A stretch of 64,000 nucleotides of DNA from Edolisoma coerulescens (Eukaryota > Chordata > Aves > Passeriformes > Campephagidae): positions 460,084-524,083 of the forward strand of contig VWZW01006255.1 of assembly GCA_013397115.1 (NCBI GenBank), read 5' to 3'. Made by a program: the position numbers and the translations under genes. Every line of letters starts with the position of its first letter. The first letter of the stretch is position 1. The notes beneath the pieces are model-generated. The model searched no databases. It saw nothing but the letters and a program-made list of their open reading frames with translations, and was not told the origin of the DNA. This document shows positions 1 to 14,900 of this stretch, in pieces.

Positions 1-2820
1 GTGCAACAGTTAAATCCCAGCACTGGCCTAGCAGGAGGGCCGGGAGATCCTGTTGCTCAGAGAAATGTGTTTGTCCAAGACAAACAGTGGCCGGGCATTG
101 TTTCAGCATGAGTCAAGCGAGTGGAAACACTCCCGTGCCATCCTGTTTTGCTGTCTGGAGGTTTCCCCTACCTTCAGGATATGCAGACAGGCTCCGGGAC
201 GTTTCCGATTTGCTGTTCTCTTACTCCTCCATTTCCCGTAAATGTCTGTGCCCAGCGCTGCTCGGTGCACCAGCACAGCAGCCTGAGCCTCCTGCAGCCC
301 CAACCTGTGCCTAGAAAGTGCAGCCTACAGCCAGGCAGCCCATGGGCAGCTGGTGGGAACAGATGGTGGATTGATCTCCATCCATCTTTCCCATTGCTAC
401 ACAGCAGGAAAGATGGCACCCAGACCCTTCCCGGCCACTGGCTTACCCTGCCCCAGGGAACCGAGTCCACAGCTCTATGAGCAAGCTCAGGACAGCTCTG
501 CTAACTCACCCCAACTCCTCTGATGCTTTGGGGCAAAGCTGGTGCTGCAGAGAGCTGCATGAAATGGTGAGGAAAATACGAGTGGCTACACAGAGACCCC
601 ACCATCGCCCCATAATCTTCCTCCCTCCCCACAACCATTTTCCCAACTGATGCTTCAAGCCTGCACACATGGCAAACAACACAGCTGGAGCTGACATCTC
701 TTATTTCACACCTACAACACATTTTTATCTTTCTAAAAGTATAAAAATAGTAAAGATTTTTTTTTTTTACAAAGACATCCATGCTTTTTCAGCTCATGTT
801 TACGTCTGGAAACCCTTTTAGCAGTGAGGTGAGAGCCCCGCAGGGTGCAGGGCTTGGCAGGAGGGCAGGCTGGAGTTTGCACAGCTCGCCCCACAACGGG
901 TGATCTGGCGACAAGAAGGATCAGGAACTTGTTTTCACATGAAGATCAAAACAACACAAGAAGAAAAGCACAACATAGCCCAAAGTGACCCAGAACGTCA
1001 AAACTGCAACAACAGAAAGTTCAGCCCAAAAATGCAGCCTGTGAGGGCTGTTATTGCTCGGTGTGTTTGTCCCCACTGCAGGCGGCAGGAGGGGGAGAAC
1101 ACGGCTATGGCTTGGGTCAGGTATTCAGTGCTCAGCCCCGTGATCCCATGCCTTGTCCCCTGCCATGCTGAAAGGCTCTCCAGCGGAGCACCCCAAACCT
1201 TAATTCAGTCCCCTCCAGGCACGCCCGGTCCCACAAACCACATCCAGGCAGCGGAACACCATCCCCACTCCCTAGTTATGCATGGAAGTAACGCAAAACC
1301 CTGCAGAGACAAAACCAAAGTGATTCCACCCTACACTAATTGCAGGCAAACAAACGCTCCATTTACCCCGTTCCAGGCTGCCCTGCTAACAAAGGGCATC
1401 TGCCCTGCCGGGCTGACCGAGGCCATGGTCCCACAGCCCCGTGGCCACTCTTGGCTGCAGCTCTTCTCTCCAACCCGCTTTAAGCGCTAACAATTGAATA
1501 TGATTAACCGGGGCCGAATTTACCATTCTGGGCACCAAAATCCTGTCAGGACACCCAAAGCAGATACAGGAGCCCTCCACACTCTAAGCATGGCCTACCC
1601 TATGGAGACAAGACCTCAGCATCCGTGTTCCTCTAGTCCCAGCTCTCCCTGCCAAGAGTACAAATCAGGAGAGAGGCAAAACTTATGCCACAGAGAGATG
1701 TCTTTTTCCAGCTCAGGAATAGTGACTTCTGTAGTTTGAGCAACCACATGCTCTCCTATGGTTTAGGCTTCCAGGAAGCAATTGGTGGCGATTAATGACC
1801 ATCAATCCCCTGCTGATGAACTTCTCTCTGTCTCTACCCTCTTCCCATCTGGACACACAAGCAGCAAGAATAGCTGGTCTGGATTTTTGCAGCTCAGCCT
1901 TTGCCCAAGAGTGCTGGTCATGTCTTACGAAGTTCAGTAGGGAAGTAGGCTTCCAGTAGGGAAGGAAAAGACATACAGATCTCTTGCACCTTTTCATCTT
2001 TCTCCAAGAACTCTTCCATTAGGATTACCAAATCTAGCCAAGCCATCTCACATGTTCTAACTCAGCTCTGCTGAGATCCATTAAGGCATCCTGGGATGAT
2101 TATCTGATTTACCCTAGATTAAAAGAAAACCTGAGGTCCATCCTTGGAACAATGCAGGCTAAACTAAACCAATTTCTCTAAGCACCTGGAAATATCTGTG
2201 TCCCGGAATTCCACCAGTGATCCATGAGTGGGAAGGACTGGGCCACCCCTTGGTGAGTGGCTTCCAGCACAGTCGGCAGTGGCTGGTGGACCAAAGGTCT
2301 GAAGAGCAAGGGACCATGAGGCCACCCTCACGCTTGCAAGCCCTGGTCACCTAGAGCTGCCCATTCAGCTTTCCCTTGGGGAAGCAGAAAGTGCCCTGAG
2401 ACTCCAGGGACTCAGAACCTCATTGTTGCCCAAACTCAACCCCTACTCTCTGCAATACTCTCAGCCAAAACTTCCGAGCCCCAACACACAAACTGAAGCT
2501 CCAGAATGCAATTGCAGCACCTCAGCAGGCACGGCTGGGCAAACATGCCTCTAGGTGTACTAGAGTCCAGGCATGGATTTTGGCACTGATGATCAGGAAT
2601 TTGGCTCTGGAAGCCTTGTGATGGTGTCTGAGAACAAGCAAACAAACCACAGCAACACTGTACGCTTTGCTCATACCAAATCAGATTTAGTCCCTCTGCA
2701 GGGGTTAAAGCAGGGAGACCACTGCTCCCTATGGTTTTTTCTGAAGAGCAACCTGAGTTGAAAAGAAGACACCAGCCACCCGCTGCCCACTCCCCACTCC
2801 CCACAAGGAGGGGGCTGTAC
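1..2820 (-). other. XXYLT1: XXYLT1 intron 3, 5' part (runs off the left edge)
   Basis: This is GC-rich non-coding sequence downstream of the exon 3 donor. Open frames of 60-196 codons occur on both strands (the longest at 900-1,490) but show no recognisable domain and have the low-complexity, GC-driven look of chance frames. I see no RNA gene or repeat that I can name here. Confidence 0.8.
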
Positions 2821-2953
2821 CTGTACACTGGTTGCATTTCCCTGGCAATCCCAATGACTGCTCCCTCCAGGAAGTTGTCAAATTCATCAAACAGGTCTCG
2901 GATGTTGGTCTTGTACTTCAGGTCCAAGTCTACCTGGATGATCCGTGTTATTT
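2821..2953 (-). CDS. XXYLT1: XXYLT1 coding exon 3 (DxD motif)
   Basis: The exon is 133 bp with acceptor TTTCAG and donor TACAG|GTACAG. It encodes ITRIIQVDLDLKYKTNIRDL and then a stretch ending IAREMQPVY plus AG of an Arg codon. The Asp-Leu-Asp is the metal-binding DxD motif of GT8 enzymes. The frame stays open past both splice sites by chance. The following exon, expected to begin with the second part of the Arg codon, is not in the window. Confidence 0.95.
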
Positions 2954-5900
2954 CTGAAAGCACAAAGACGAAAAGTCACCAATATGACAAAACTGTAACC
3001 AGTGACTACCAGCAGCTACTGGAGGAACTGCACCCAGTGAGGATTTGGTGCAGTCGGCTCCATGGACAAGACTCGACCAACTCAGAGCAAACCCAATCCA
3101 GCTGCGACCTCTGCATGAAGCAAACAAACTTCAACCATCATGAAGTATTTACCACCATGTGTTTACATCAGAAATAATTTCTGGTTACCCTCTGCTTCCA
3201 TCCACTCAGCCCTTCCTTCCAGAAAATTGTTTTTCCATGTAACTTACAAAAGGAAGAGGTAGCTTCAACCGAGCCTCTCTCCCTTTCTGGAAGTGCTTCT
3301 GCAGTGCCAGCCACACCAAACTCCATGTTTACCTTCTGCTACCAACTCCATGAGTGTTTCCCACCTCCAGCCCAGAGAGCACCCATCCCTGGCCCAACAT
3401 ACCAAAGCAATTCCCATCATGGACAACATCAGTCTGCCACATGACACCTCCAGTATCACCTGCACAAACCCATTAGCTCCCAGCAGCTTGCCATGGGCTT
3501 CCCTGAGGAAGAGATTACACAGATTACAGCCCTCTGCCTGCACAGAACCACTGGTGATCTGCAGCAGCCTAGAAGACTTTATTATTGCTGGTGGTACCCT
3601 CTCAGAGGTAAGGGGGGTTGTGAAGACATGGAAGCATCTTCCACTTGCAGTGAGACATCAAGAGCAAGGAGAGGCTGGAGGATATAATTCTCAAGGCTGG
3701 GCCTGAGCTCACTAACAGGGTCAGGCCCCTGCCCAAATTTGTCCAGTCTCCTCTGCAGCACACAGGACCGTAAGATAGAGATGCTGCTTGGGAGAGTGTG
3801 CAGGAGATGTGCCTTGTCAAGACTGCTGGTCCCAGGCGGATCTGGGGATGCTGCATGGATCGCAGCAGGCCAAGTGCAATGCAGCAAGTTCAAACACTAC
3901 AAGAGATCAGACCATCAGATGGGATCCCCCAGCCATGGGCAAAGCCATGGCCATCTTCTGGCTAGCTCAGCTCAGGCCTTCTCAGAGACTGCAAGTGGAG
4001 CCATCTCCAGGGCGTTATGTAATGTCCCCGCTATTTATATATGTTACAAAAGCCAAGAGCAAACTGGCCAGGTTGCTTAGCACTCGGTACTAATTGGATT
4101 GTAAGGCTGTGTCAACCTGTTTTGGTCCCACTCATCACGCACAGGTGCCCTTACAGCTCCCTGCAGGCTAGACCTGCCTGTCACCACCACTTCCAGAGCA
4201 ATTAGCAAACCAAGCCCTCATCCTTCCTCCTGCCCAACACCTGCAGGCAGGAGGACAAGCCCTGCCTGCCCTCACCTTCTGCTGCCTGTATCTGCTGTGC
4301 CTACAGGCAGGGCTTCCCATCATGCTGGTGTTGCTGGGGCAGTGCCCACACTCCAGCCTTCCCACCACCATGGTTCCTCATCCCCTCACCCTGTTGTGCT
4401 CGGGACAGGCTGCTGGCTACTCCTGGCTGCTGAGAGCAGGAGGCAATTGCTCTGTTTTCAGCCCCCAAAGCCACCATTGGAACTAGAGGCCCAGAGGCAC
4501 TGAGAGCAGCCAGGCACCAGCAGTTATCCCCCAGCACTGGAGTGCAGCTTTGCATTTTCAAACGTGTTAATTGCTTGGTGTTAGTGTTTTAAGCAGATGC
4601 TGGGCTGTACAGCAGCTCTGAATTTTTTGCAGATCTTGCACTAATCTGGGGCTCTTGGCAATTGGTCATACCTACCATGTTGTCCTCATTTAAGAACAAA
4701 AAGGCCCTGTGAGGTTAAGCAAGAAATATACTGCTTACACTGCAAAGCACCCAAGCAGAAATATAAATCAAGGAGAAACAGTGTCTAAGCTACAACTTGG
4801 GCTGTATCTCAATTTATTTTTTTAACATCCATCACGTTTTATCTGCTAAAGGGAAAGGCCATGCTCCCTTCAGCCGTCAGGACAGCAATCCTCAGGCCTA
4901 CCTAGTATTTACCATAACCATAATCCTCTGTTTGCAAAGATTTAAACCCCAGCCACAGTAATTCACCACAGGCTAAAGCAGGTCTTGACCTGAAAGTAAT
5001 TTCCCCCAGCCTTCTGAACTGCCTCAGAAATGGCCAGTGCAACTCAAGCATATGAATCAGCAGAGCAGTGGATTTCCACAATGAGGAACAAGACGTATCC
5101 CAAATGCGCCAATCCTCCCCAGAGGCCCAAACTACAGTGGGGCAAACCCCCAAATCCTAAATGCTACCGCACTTGAGAATAACCAGACTGGTCACAAAAC
5201 TCCAGGGCAAGAGGACCTTGGACTTCCAGCACAAGCTCAGCTCCAGAGAAACGTGGGGAGCCTGAGCCCTAGAAGGTACTGCTGAGGCTGGGAAGAGGGG
5301 ATGGGATTCCCAGGGGCATCCCAGCACAACTCACCCTGGTGCACAGCAGCCGTATCATGCCTCATCAGGTTTCAATTAAATCAACTGTGAGGCACATCAT
5401 CTGATTGTTCTTTAAAATTACAGATGAACGCCAACTGCAATTAATCACAGCAGAGAAAGAAAGCTGAGCTTGGAGGAAGCTCCAATCCCAACCCTGCCCA
5501 CCCCAGCACCTCAATGGGGGAAAGGCTCTGGAGGGTCCCTGTGCAACCCAGAGGGTGCTGCCCAGCCAGCTGTCCCCAGAAGCCTTGGCTGAGCAGGGAG
5601 CAGGGCACGAGCACAGCTGCAGTGCCAGGCAGGGATGCCAGTGCCACAAGAAGCCCAGCATGGAGACACGTGGTTTATTTACACAAACATGATGGGTTCT
5701 CCATCCTGCCCTTCATTAGAGGCTTCCCATGTTTGGCTCACCCCTGCACACTCATCCCATGCTGCGCCCTGTGCTTCCCCCAGGAAACGCTCACGAAGAA
5801 ATTAGACCCAGAAAGCACCAAGTACTTTTTCTTTTCTTAAGTTTTTGAAAATTTTAACTTTTTTTTTTTAAAGCAAGCATGAACTGCAACACTGAGACAT

Positions 5901-8900
5901 AAGTGAGCATGGGTGACATTAAGCATCACTTTGCCAGATGCAGCTTGCACGCATAGATTAATGGCTGAGATGATTTCTCTACCTGTGACTGGCAAGGGGC
6001 CAGCACTAATATTTATGATGTATCATGCTCTTTTGCCCTTCTACCAAGCGCTTTGTCCTGGCTGCCATGTGGGGGTGGAGGAATTGCGTGCTCTCTTAGG
6101 CAAAAGCTGCTCACAGGGATCCAGCTGGAAATGTGGGAAAAGGCTGAGTGTTCTGCTCAGCAGTGAGTTTTCTAACTTTGCCATACTGTGTAGAACCCTC
6201 CACTCTGTTCAGCTCCAGCTCTTCCAGCCACGGCATGGAAAGGGGAGCTGTGCCACTCAAAGCAGAGATGGTCTCCGTTAGCAGTGACAGCTTTACAGCA
6301 CAGGTTGGCCCCATTTAAAGCTCGTAATGTTTTACTGCAGCCTTGTATCAGCGGCCACAGCAGGGCTGTGCTCCAGGCTCGGCCTCAAAACCTCCCCCTA
6401 GCCCCATCCAGAGGAGAAAGGCCAGCTTCAGAGATGCCTCATCCCACAGCCTCATCCAGTGAGGGAGCACAGGCAGGCAGAGATCATGTCCCCGTGCCCT
6501 GCTGCGCCACATTCTCTGCCAGGACCTGGTAGGGCTATGACAGCACACAGACAGGCACCCCGTCTGTGTGCTGAGGGGCACGACAGGATGTCTGGATGCT
6601 CTGAAAGGCACCCAGGAGCCCCTTTGGCAGGAGGCAGCTTCTGCAGCAACTCTGATGGCCCTTCCCAGGAAGCACGGACCCCCAAAACTGCCCCACAGCA
6701 CAGCAGGGATAGAGCAGGTGTGCAGCGAGCCAGGCCACCCCACCATCGGAGTGACACTTAGGAGCAAATATGGTCTAGATGAGCAACCTGATCTACCAGG
6801 TGACATACCTGTCCATGGCAGGGGGGCTGGACACAGATGAACTTTAGGGTCCCTTCCAACCCAAACCATTGTATGCTTCTATGAAATTGCTCTTCCCAGA
6901 AATGTCAGGCAGGATCATGAATGGCAGCAGGGGGCACAGGGGGGAGGAGGAGAGCTGCTTTGGCAGACCTAGCCAGAGCTCTGGGGATGTCATGCAGTGA
7001 GCAATCAGCAGCAGCTATTACCCCTCCAGCCCCTTAGGACCTGCTGCCATTGTTCAGAGAAGCCTATGGATGGGCAGCCTTGAACCTGCCCATAGAATAG
7101 GACTACTTTCCCCTAGGCTGAGTTGAGAGGATGGACTCCAAGAAATGTAAATTGTGGGTTTATAACTACAGGACAATGGATGGAGGGTCAGGTGAAGAGG
7201 AGGTGCAAAAGCAGGAGCCTGCAGAGAGCAGCACAGGCTGTTCTGCAGCCAAAGTCATTTATGCTCACGCCAACAACTTTCTCTGTACAAGGGTCGCTCC
7301 CCTGGCAAAGCTGAGCCCAGACAGCAGGAGCAGGGCTGGGGTCTAAGTGCTGGCCTTGGCTCCAAACCCTCCACTTCCATACAAACCACACCAGATCTGG
7401 GGCAGCAGCATGCCACAGCTGGCAGTGGAGAGGGAAAAAGAGTTGTGGCCAGGAACTTAATAGTGAAATGGAGAGCTGCAATCACAGTACAAAGGGGAGA
7501 AGCTGTCCAGCAAACGTTGCAGTCTAAATCATTGATAATTGAGCAGCGGTTTAATAGATGTAGAGTAGAAGCAAGAATCGAAACCTACTGGAAGTGCTAT
7601 AACTCTCCAGCCCACTGACAGGCTTGTGTTGGCACAAGCTCAGCCCCCTCAGAGTTAAAAATCCCACCTGCAGCTGGTCTGGCAGAGGAGATGCTGCAAG
7701 CAGCAGTGGGATGGCAGGAGGGGACAGGACACCACCCCACCAGGCTGCACCGTGCCCAAATCTCACACACACTCCTGAGGCAAACACCTGTCACCAAGGC
7801 TGGTGGTAATTTGGCTCTGCTCCCGCCATCCCCTGCACTGACATCTCCACCTGTCTCAACAAACCTGTTTTTAAGGACTTAAGCATTCTGATGCTCCATG
7901 CCAATGAGGAGAGACTCCTTCGACATAGAATCATGGAATTGTTTAGGTTGGAAAAGACCTTTAAGATCATTGAGTCCACCTGTTAACCTGGCACTTGGCA
8001 CAGATCAGGTGGGAGCACCTTGACCTCCCCACACCTCCTTTGCATCACAGCAGTGACTTTTGGGGCCAGAGACACCTTAAGAGGTGAGATCAACAAGGCC
8101 ACTGCTGGGACTGCTGAGCCAGCTGTGTGACCCAGGCACACGACTTTGCCTTTTCCCACGGAGCCAGCACCTGCCAGCCCTGCAACACAAGGAGGCAAGA
8201 GCCTGCTCCATCCTTCAGGAGGCAGCACGGGGCGGCAGCTGGGTGATGGCCTGGCGAGGGCTGGGACAGAGCTGCTGGAGGCAGAGCGGCTCAGAGACCC
8301 TTCTGCAGGGCCAGCAGCAGCTGCAGCCAGCATGGGTGACACAGTGCAGCCAAGTGACAGGAATGTCCCCTGCTGGCTGCAGCTCTGGGTGTTGCGGGGC
8401 TGCAGCGAGCTGTGGGGAAGGGCCAGGAGGTGGCTGTGCATTTTGCTATTTGACTTGGACCACCAGAAGGAAGAGAGCCAAGCAACCAAAGCTCTCTGAG
8501 TTGGAGTCAGAAGGGCTGGGGATCTCAGGTCTGCTGGTCTACAAATGCCAGGCACACCTGGACAGCTTTCCCTCCACCTCTTTGAATTGCTTAGAACAAT
8601 GTTTTTTTCAGTCAGGTTTTTTTAGCTGTCTCGATCATGACAGGACAAGATCCCAAGGAAAGAAGGAGCTGTGAAGGACCTGCAGTGACTTTTAGATTGC
8701 TGCCCTGGGCAATAAACCTCCTGGAGCAGGGCAGCAGCCGCCAGCGGGCAGTGTGCCTGCAGCAGCAACACGTGGATCCACAAAGCTGCCCGTGCTGGCT
8801 GTGAAACCAGGATCCTCCGCCCTCACTGGCTCAGAGAGATGTGTGGCCAAGAAAAACTCCACTCCCACAGCCAGCACCATGGCCAGGCATGGATACAGAG

Positions 8901-11900
8901 TGGGTGACAGGCTCCAGAGGCCCCCGTGCAACTCAGAGGGTGCTCCCCAGCAGCAGCAGCCAGCTGTCCCCGAAAGCCTCAGCTGCACAGGGAGCAGGGC
9001 ACGAGAACAGCTGCAGTGCCAGGCAGGGATGCCAGCGCCTCAACAAGCCCAGCGTGCAGGCACACAGTTTATTTACACAAACATGCTGGGTTCTCCATCC
9101 TGCCCTTCATTAGAGGCTCCCTGGGTTTGGCTTGCCCCCCGCACTGGCAGCTGCCCCTGGCCGCTCTCCCTGCTGCTGTCAGCAGGGCTGTGAGCAGCTT
9201 CCTCTCTGGCTGTGTTCTCCCCTGGCCAGGCCTTGTTTTCTCCACACACAGCCTCCCCTCTGCGCCCAGGATTAATCACTTCTGCCTGCCCAGCTGACCT
9301 CGGCAGCACCAGAGAGCCTCGCCCAGAGGAAGCAGCCAAGGCGGCGGCATACGTGCACGTGCACAAGCACGACACGCTCCTCAGAGCTTGCTGCCAGTGT
9401 GCTGGCAACTGAGGGGGGCTGCAGTCCCCCTTCCCAGGACACGGTGCTGCTCCAGAGCCCACCCTCCCAAGAGAAGATGATGCCACAAAGCCCTGCCCCA
9501 GCAGAGCTTGCCAAGGTGCAGTGCAGCTTACCTTCCAGCTGCGCGCTTCAACACAGGTCCTCACGTCTGCCATGCAGCCAAGGGTCCCCTCGGCTCCTTG
9601 GCACAGCCCAGCAGCCACCTCCCCATCAAACAGCCTCCCTCTCTGCACACAGAGTTCCAGGGCAGTGCAGGAGGCGATGTGCCCCAGCGACCCAGCTGCT
9701 AACCAGGTTTCTGCAGCACTGATTAGGCACCCAGCAGAGCAGAGCAATGGCTGCAGCACAGCAGCTAATCAGCCTATCAGGTAATTAAAAAATTAGGTTG
9801 TCTGGCAGACATAGATGACAAATCATTGCTACCACCCACGCAGGGCAGGCACCTGTGTGAGCTCGGGAGTCTGGAGCAGCAGCAATGTTCCCAGGTATTG
9901 ACGGCGGCATCACTTTGATCGCCTTGCTCCACACCCTGCAGCCATCTCCTGAGGGAAGGGGAAGACTCAGCAGGAGATGGATGTGTTTTGTTCCAGGAAA
10001 TTATTTTTCCTGTGCATCCCAGTGTCCCCTTGTAATCCATCAAGGTCTGAGGGGCTAATATTTAGCAGTACTCAACACCTTGGCTCTTAACTGGACTCCA
10101 AGGTAGCGACATCACTGATCATGCGATAGCTTTCAGGATGGAGCTGGAAATGCTGTTTGCCTTGTATTTTATATATGCTGCTGCTGGGGGAGGAGTGTGA
10201 AAACACTTTTTGGAGCTGGAGGAAGAGCAGCAGGAAACCTTTTAATCAGACAAAATAAGGCTTGATTCCAGGTTGCTATAAATTACAAAAGAGTGGATGG
10301 AAAGCTGTGGAGTAACGAGCAGGTGAGATGGAAAGGGAAACCAAAAAGAGAGACAGGAAAATAAATTTTCTGGGCCCACATCCCAGTTAACTGCACACAC
10401 TGGGGGAAAGGGCTGCAGGCAGATTTTGTCCTTGTTTCTTCCTGCTAAGCTCTAATGAGCTATGGCAGAGCAGGGAGAGGCTGTAGGGGAGAGCAGCCCT
10501 GGCATCAACACTGGGTGACCCCCAGCAGCTTCCCACCCTTTGGAGATGGGGCAGCTGGTCTGGCTGGGTAGAGAGGAGGGCAGCACCCACCACAGCACCG
10601 GCTGATGAGACCCTGCTGCTCCGTGGGGAGCAGGGGGAGCAGCCAGCCCTGGCCTGACAGATCTAGGACATCCAAAAATAATTGACGGTGGCACCGCAGC
10701 AAAGGGGCAGCCAGTGGAAATGATGAGAAGTGACACTACCCCCGGGGGCTGCGGGCCACGTTGGCCCCAGAGGCAGCAGTGCCACAGGGAAGGGGTCTGT
10801 GCCGTGACGCAGCACCCAGGGGCCTTCCAAGCACCTGCTGGGCAGCATCCGCGTCCCCCTCACCACAGCAGCCCTTCCTGATGCCTCCTCCACACCAGAG
10901 CTGGGGCCAAGGCGCTCTCCTGCCAGGAGAGGCAGGTCCCACAGGCAGCCAGATGGGGTTAGCAGCTCATCTCAGCAGATGTGGACCCCTCTACAAGGCC
11001 ACAGCCTCTGGTGTTTACCTGGGGGGAAGCTTATTCAGAGGTCTGCTGCTGCCTCCTCTTGAAAAGCATCATGAAAACAACTCTCTCAGCACAACAGGCT
11101 CACCCCAGCAAGGAACAATGGCTGGCACTGCTCTCCCTATTGCTCACAAATTGATCACTCCAGCCTCTTCCCATCACAGGATCTGACATAAGTGCATGCA
11201 GCCCAGAGACAGGCCGGGAAGGGAATCTGGATGTTTTTCACGTGCCTGCAGCATGAAGCAGGGAGGGAGGTTAGGAGAGCACATCAGAAACTATTAACAC
11301 TCCCTCCATCCCTGTAAAGATGGAAACATTTTTGCCAGAAAGTAAACCCTTCAGCTACTGCAGCATCCCTTGGGAACTGTGGTTTGGGAGCTCATGGCTC
11401 TGGGGCCAACCCCCATGACTCCGCTACAGACCCCAGTTTTCTGTGCCTTTTCCCAACATCTTCCCATTGGTAGCACACAATCAAGCCTGAAGCATCTGGG
11501 ATGTGGGCACTCTCCTCCCAGCCCTCTCCCAACAGCTGCATCTCTGCATTCCCTGATTGGTGGGGGTCAGCAATGATGGCAATGCTCAGCCAGCAGGAAA
11601 GGATCAGGAGTGACGCACTTTCAAACTGCTCACTTACTACAATTATTACAGTGATTTGCTGAGTTCTGTGGGCAGCTGCCCTGTGCACCAGGAATTGCTC
11701 TGCAGCTGATGGGAGGAAGAAGGGGGAGTGATGCCTCCCCATCTCCCTCTGCCAGGCTCCACCTCAGAGACCTCTGATGGCCTGTGTGACACAGGATGTG
11801 TGCAGTGTAACTCTGCACATGTGTGCTGTTGAGGGGACACATCACATGCGGGCACCTGGCACCCCACAGGCAAACAAAGTCCGACCTGGGCAATCCTGTG

Positions 11901-14900
11901 CTGTGGATTCAAACAGTGCAGATGCAAGGTTGAATCCTCATACACACATCCCTACAAAAGCAATCAACAATGTCTTCAGGATGCTGCCTGTGGGCTTTTC
12001 CAGCAGGACACTAGCAGAAGACAGTTACTTGCCAGGGCATTATTCCAGCACACAGACTGTTTTCCTGGTACCTCTGTGCTTAACCCCTCCCCCAGCTCCC
12101 AGGCTCTCCACCTTCACAGCCAGCGGCAGGGGTGCTCCACGTGCCTGGCCTTGGCACAGGCAAAGTGCCCTGAGAAAGCAGAGCAAAGCTCAGTGCCTGC
12201 TCCAACACGTCTCCTGGCTGGCCTTTGCCTTCCCTCCAGCTCTGCTCAGTGGGAAAGGCATGAGCTGATGTTCACAGAGGCCTCTGTCTCCAGGCTGGTA
12301 CTCCCAGGGCAGACAAAGGCTGATATCAGTTTCATGGGAGACCAAGCCGGAGCCAGCAGCTGGATCCTGCTGCAAGCAGCACCAAACCCCAAGCGACTGG
12401 GGCTTGGTCATTATCAGGCTGCTTGGACAAACATCATTATAATCTGGTCTATGCTTAACAATCAGTACAGCTGTTGATAATGAGTGGAGAAATTGCCCTG
12501 TTCAGAGGCTGAGGCCAGGGAGACCACTGGACTTCCCATCGATCCTGATGTGTCACAGGCACTGTCAGGACGCTCACTATGAAGCCAAAGGCACAGCTCC
12601 CTGCTGGCAGTCACTTCCCCAGGCACAGTGCTGCTTATTCACCCACAGCAGCCACCCTTGCTTCCCCCCACCACCCCCAGCTGTGTCCCTCCCGACGTGC
12701 TCCTGCACAGCTGGCAGCTCCAGGACACACCGAGGCTTGTCCATCGCACAGCAGCTGGCCGTGATTCCCTCATCCATGAGGCAGCCCAGCACCTACAACA
12801 TCCTGCAGCAAGGAGCTCTACAGATCACCACACTTTGTTTTGAACACACTTCTCACCAACTTCGATGTCTCTCAGCTCTTGTACAAACTTCTGCCTCGTG
12901 TGGCTTCATGGACCACACCATAACCCCCCCTCAGCCAGTCCCCTTCCAGACTGGAGGGTCCCAGTCAGCCAAGCTTGTCCCACACAGAAGCCACTGCCCT
13001 CTCTAAACCTCTTTCATTTTTTACCAACAGACCATGTTGATATGCCATAAATTTCAGCAATACATAATGATCAGTTCCACTCTGTTCCCCTTCCTCATAG
13101 CTCCACATCTTTGTTTAGGCACACAGAAACTTACCCACTTCTCCCACTGCTGCTTAGTTCCCCTACAAGCCTCTGATGAACAGCTTTACCAAATGCACCT
13201 GCAGAACAAGCTCCTGAGTTTTCAGGCAGCAGGTACCCAGGTGCATCTTCAGCACCTGGAAGATGCAGCATGCTGCATGAGGGCTAACCTCACACCCAGC
13301 AGAGCCCAGGGGCCCTTTGCAGCCCGTGCGCATCTTCCCACTCTTCATCACAGCTTCTGCCTTCAGGCTGGGCTGGACAGTGAGAGAGAAACCCTGAGAA
13401 CTCCCCCACATGCTGCCAGGGAGGAGGAGGTCACCACGCCCAGAGATGCTGCTACTCCCCATGAAGACAGCCAGCTGTCTGTACCAGCCAGGAAGCCCTG
13501 CTGCCTCCATCTTGTCAAAAACCATCTTCAGTCAATTCTTCTAAACACCCTCACTTCATGTGAAGCACGGTACCATCAGCCAGGTTTCAGAGCCTCCCCT
13601 GAGCTAATGGACTCCATTCCTCTGTCCAAGTTGGCAGAGATAAGGCACAAAGCTGCTTCTGTGTCATGTCTCATTTTCCCTCTGCTCCTTATTCTCCCAC
13701 AGGGCCAATTTGCTGCAGCGCCATCAGCAACACCAATGGAGTTGAACACTAAATGGCAGTTTTCAAAGCTCTACCCAAGCTGCTTGATGCTGCTGGCTAT
13801 CCCTTGGCCCACCAGCTGCTGAGGATGACCACTTGTTAAACAAATTTTTTCTGAAAACTACCTGACTTGGGCCAAGAACGGGGGCCAAGAATTCCCTGAG
13901 GAGCTCCCAGCTTTCCCAGGCTGCCCTTCTGTCACCTCAACTCCTCCTCCCCTTGCTTGTGGCACCAGGAGTCTGTCCCCAGACCTTGCCTGCCAGGCAG
14001 ACCTGCCCAGAAATTACTCCTTCATGTATCCATAGAAGAGTGATAAAAACCTCGCTGGGCCCCCTGAAGTTACACAACTAAAATGTCAAGCGGTAGAGGG
14101 ATCAAAGCCAGTCAGGAAGGGAGAGGTCCCCTCTGGATAGGCATACTGAAAAGGAAAGTTAAAAGGTCCGGGTCCTTGTCCTCCCTCCTCCTCCTTGCAC
14201 TGATCTGCAAGTCTCAAGACCGTTTCATGCTGGCATTGTCCTCATCCTGGCAGCTCCTTCTAAGCCTGAACCTGCTTGTCTTCTCTGTGTAACTTTCCCA
14301 TCACTTCTCCCCTCCCTTGCAGAACCATTCTGATGGATCAAGCCCCGCTCCAGCTCCCCGGGCCTGGCCACACCACATTAAAATGGGATTTATGAGCCTT
14401 GAGCACAGACAAAGAGTTATGCAGTCTGCACTGCTGCGTGCTGCATACCAACTCCCCAGCTGGCTTAAATCAGATTAACTCCACTGATGTAAGACATTTA
14501 AGGCAAGAGCGTTCCATGATTTACACCAGCTAAGAAGCTGTTATATTATAACTTGGCAGCTGCAGGTTTTAGATCTGAAGTTTTTTGGGCAAAGATCCCA
14601 AGCAACAGTAAACGACAGAGCAGCTGAGTGGCAAACCCCATTTACCCTCAGCTCAATGTACACGGAGAAAGCATATGTCCCAAAAAAGTCCCTAAAAAAA
14701 TAAAAATAACCTGGTGTTCAGTTTTCAGTGCCATTGGTCTGCAAAGTCAATGCCCCATCACAACCCATAGGCTCCAAACAAACCACTAAGTCATGATACT
14801 GTAGAAACGCCTCCCAAAAAAAAATGATATATTTGGTAAACTAAAGCCAGGCAATTTTAGGACAAGGGTTGCTTGCTATTGAAAAAAACCCCTATAGACC

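Noticed and set aside
2436..2963. 175-codon minus-strand frame treated as one protein
   Set aside because: Only 2,821-2,953 is XXYLT1. The rest is read-through into flanking intron on both sides of clear splice sites.
13034..13822. 262-codon open frame on the plus strand in XXYLT1 intron 2
   Set aside because: No domain, no repeated motif and no splice-linked neighbour. GC-rich DNA with few stop codons gives such frames by chance.
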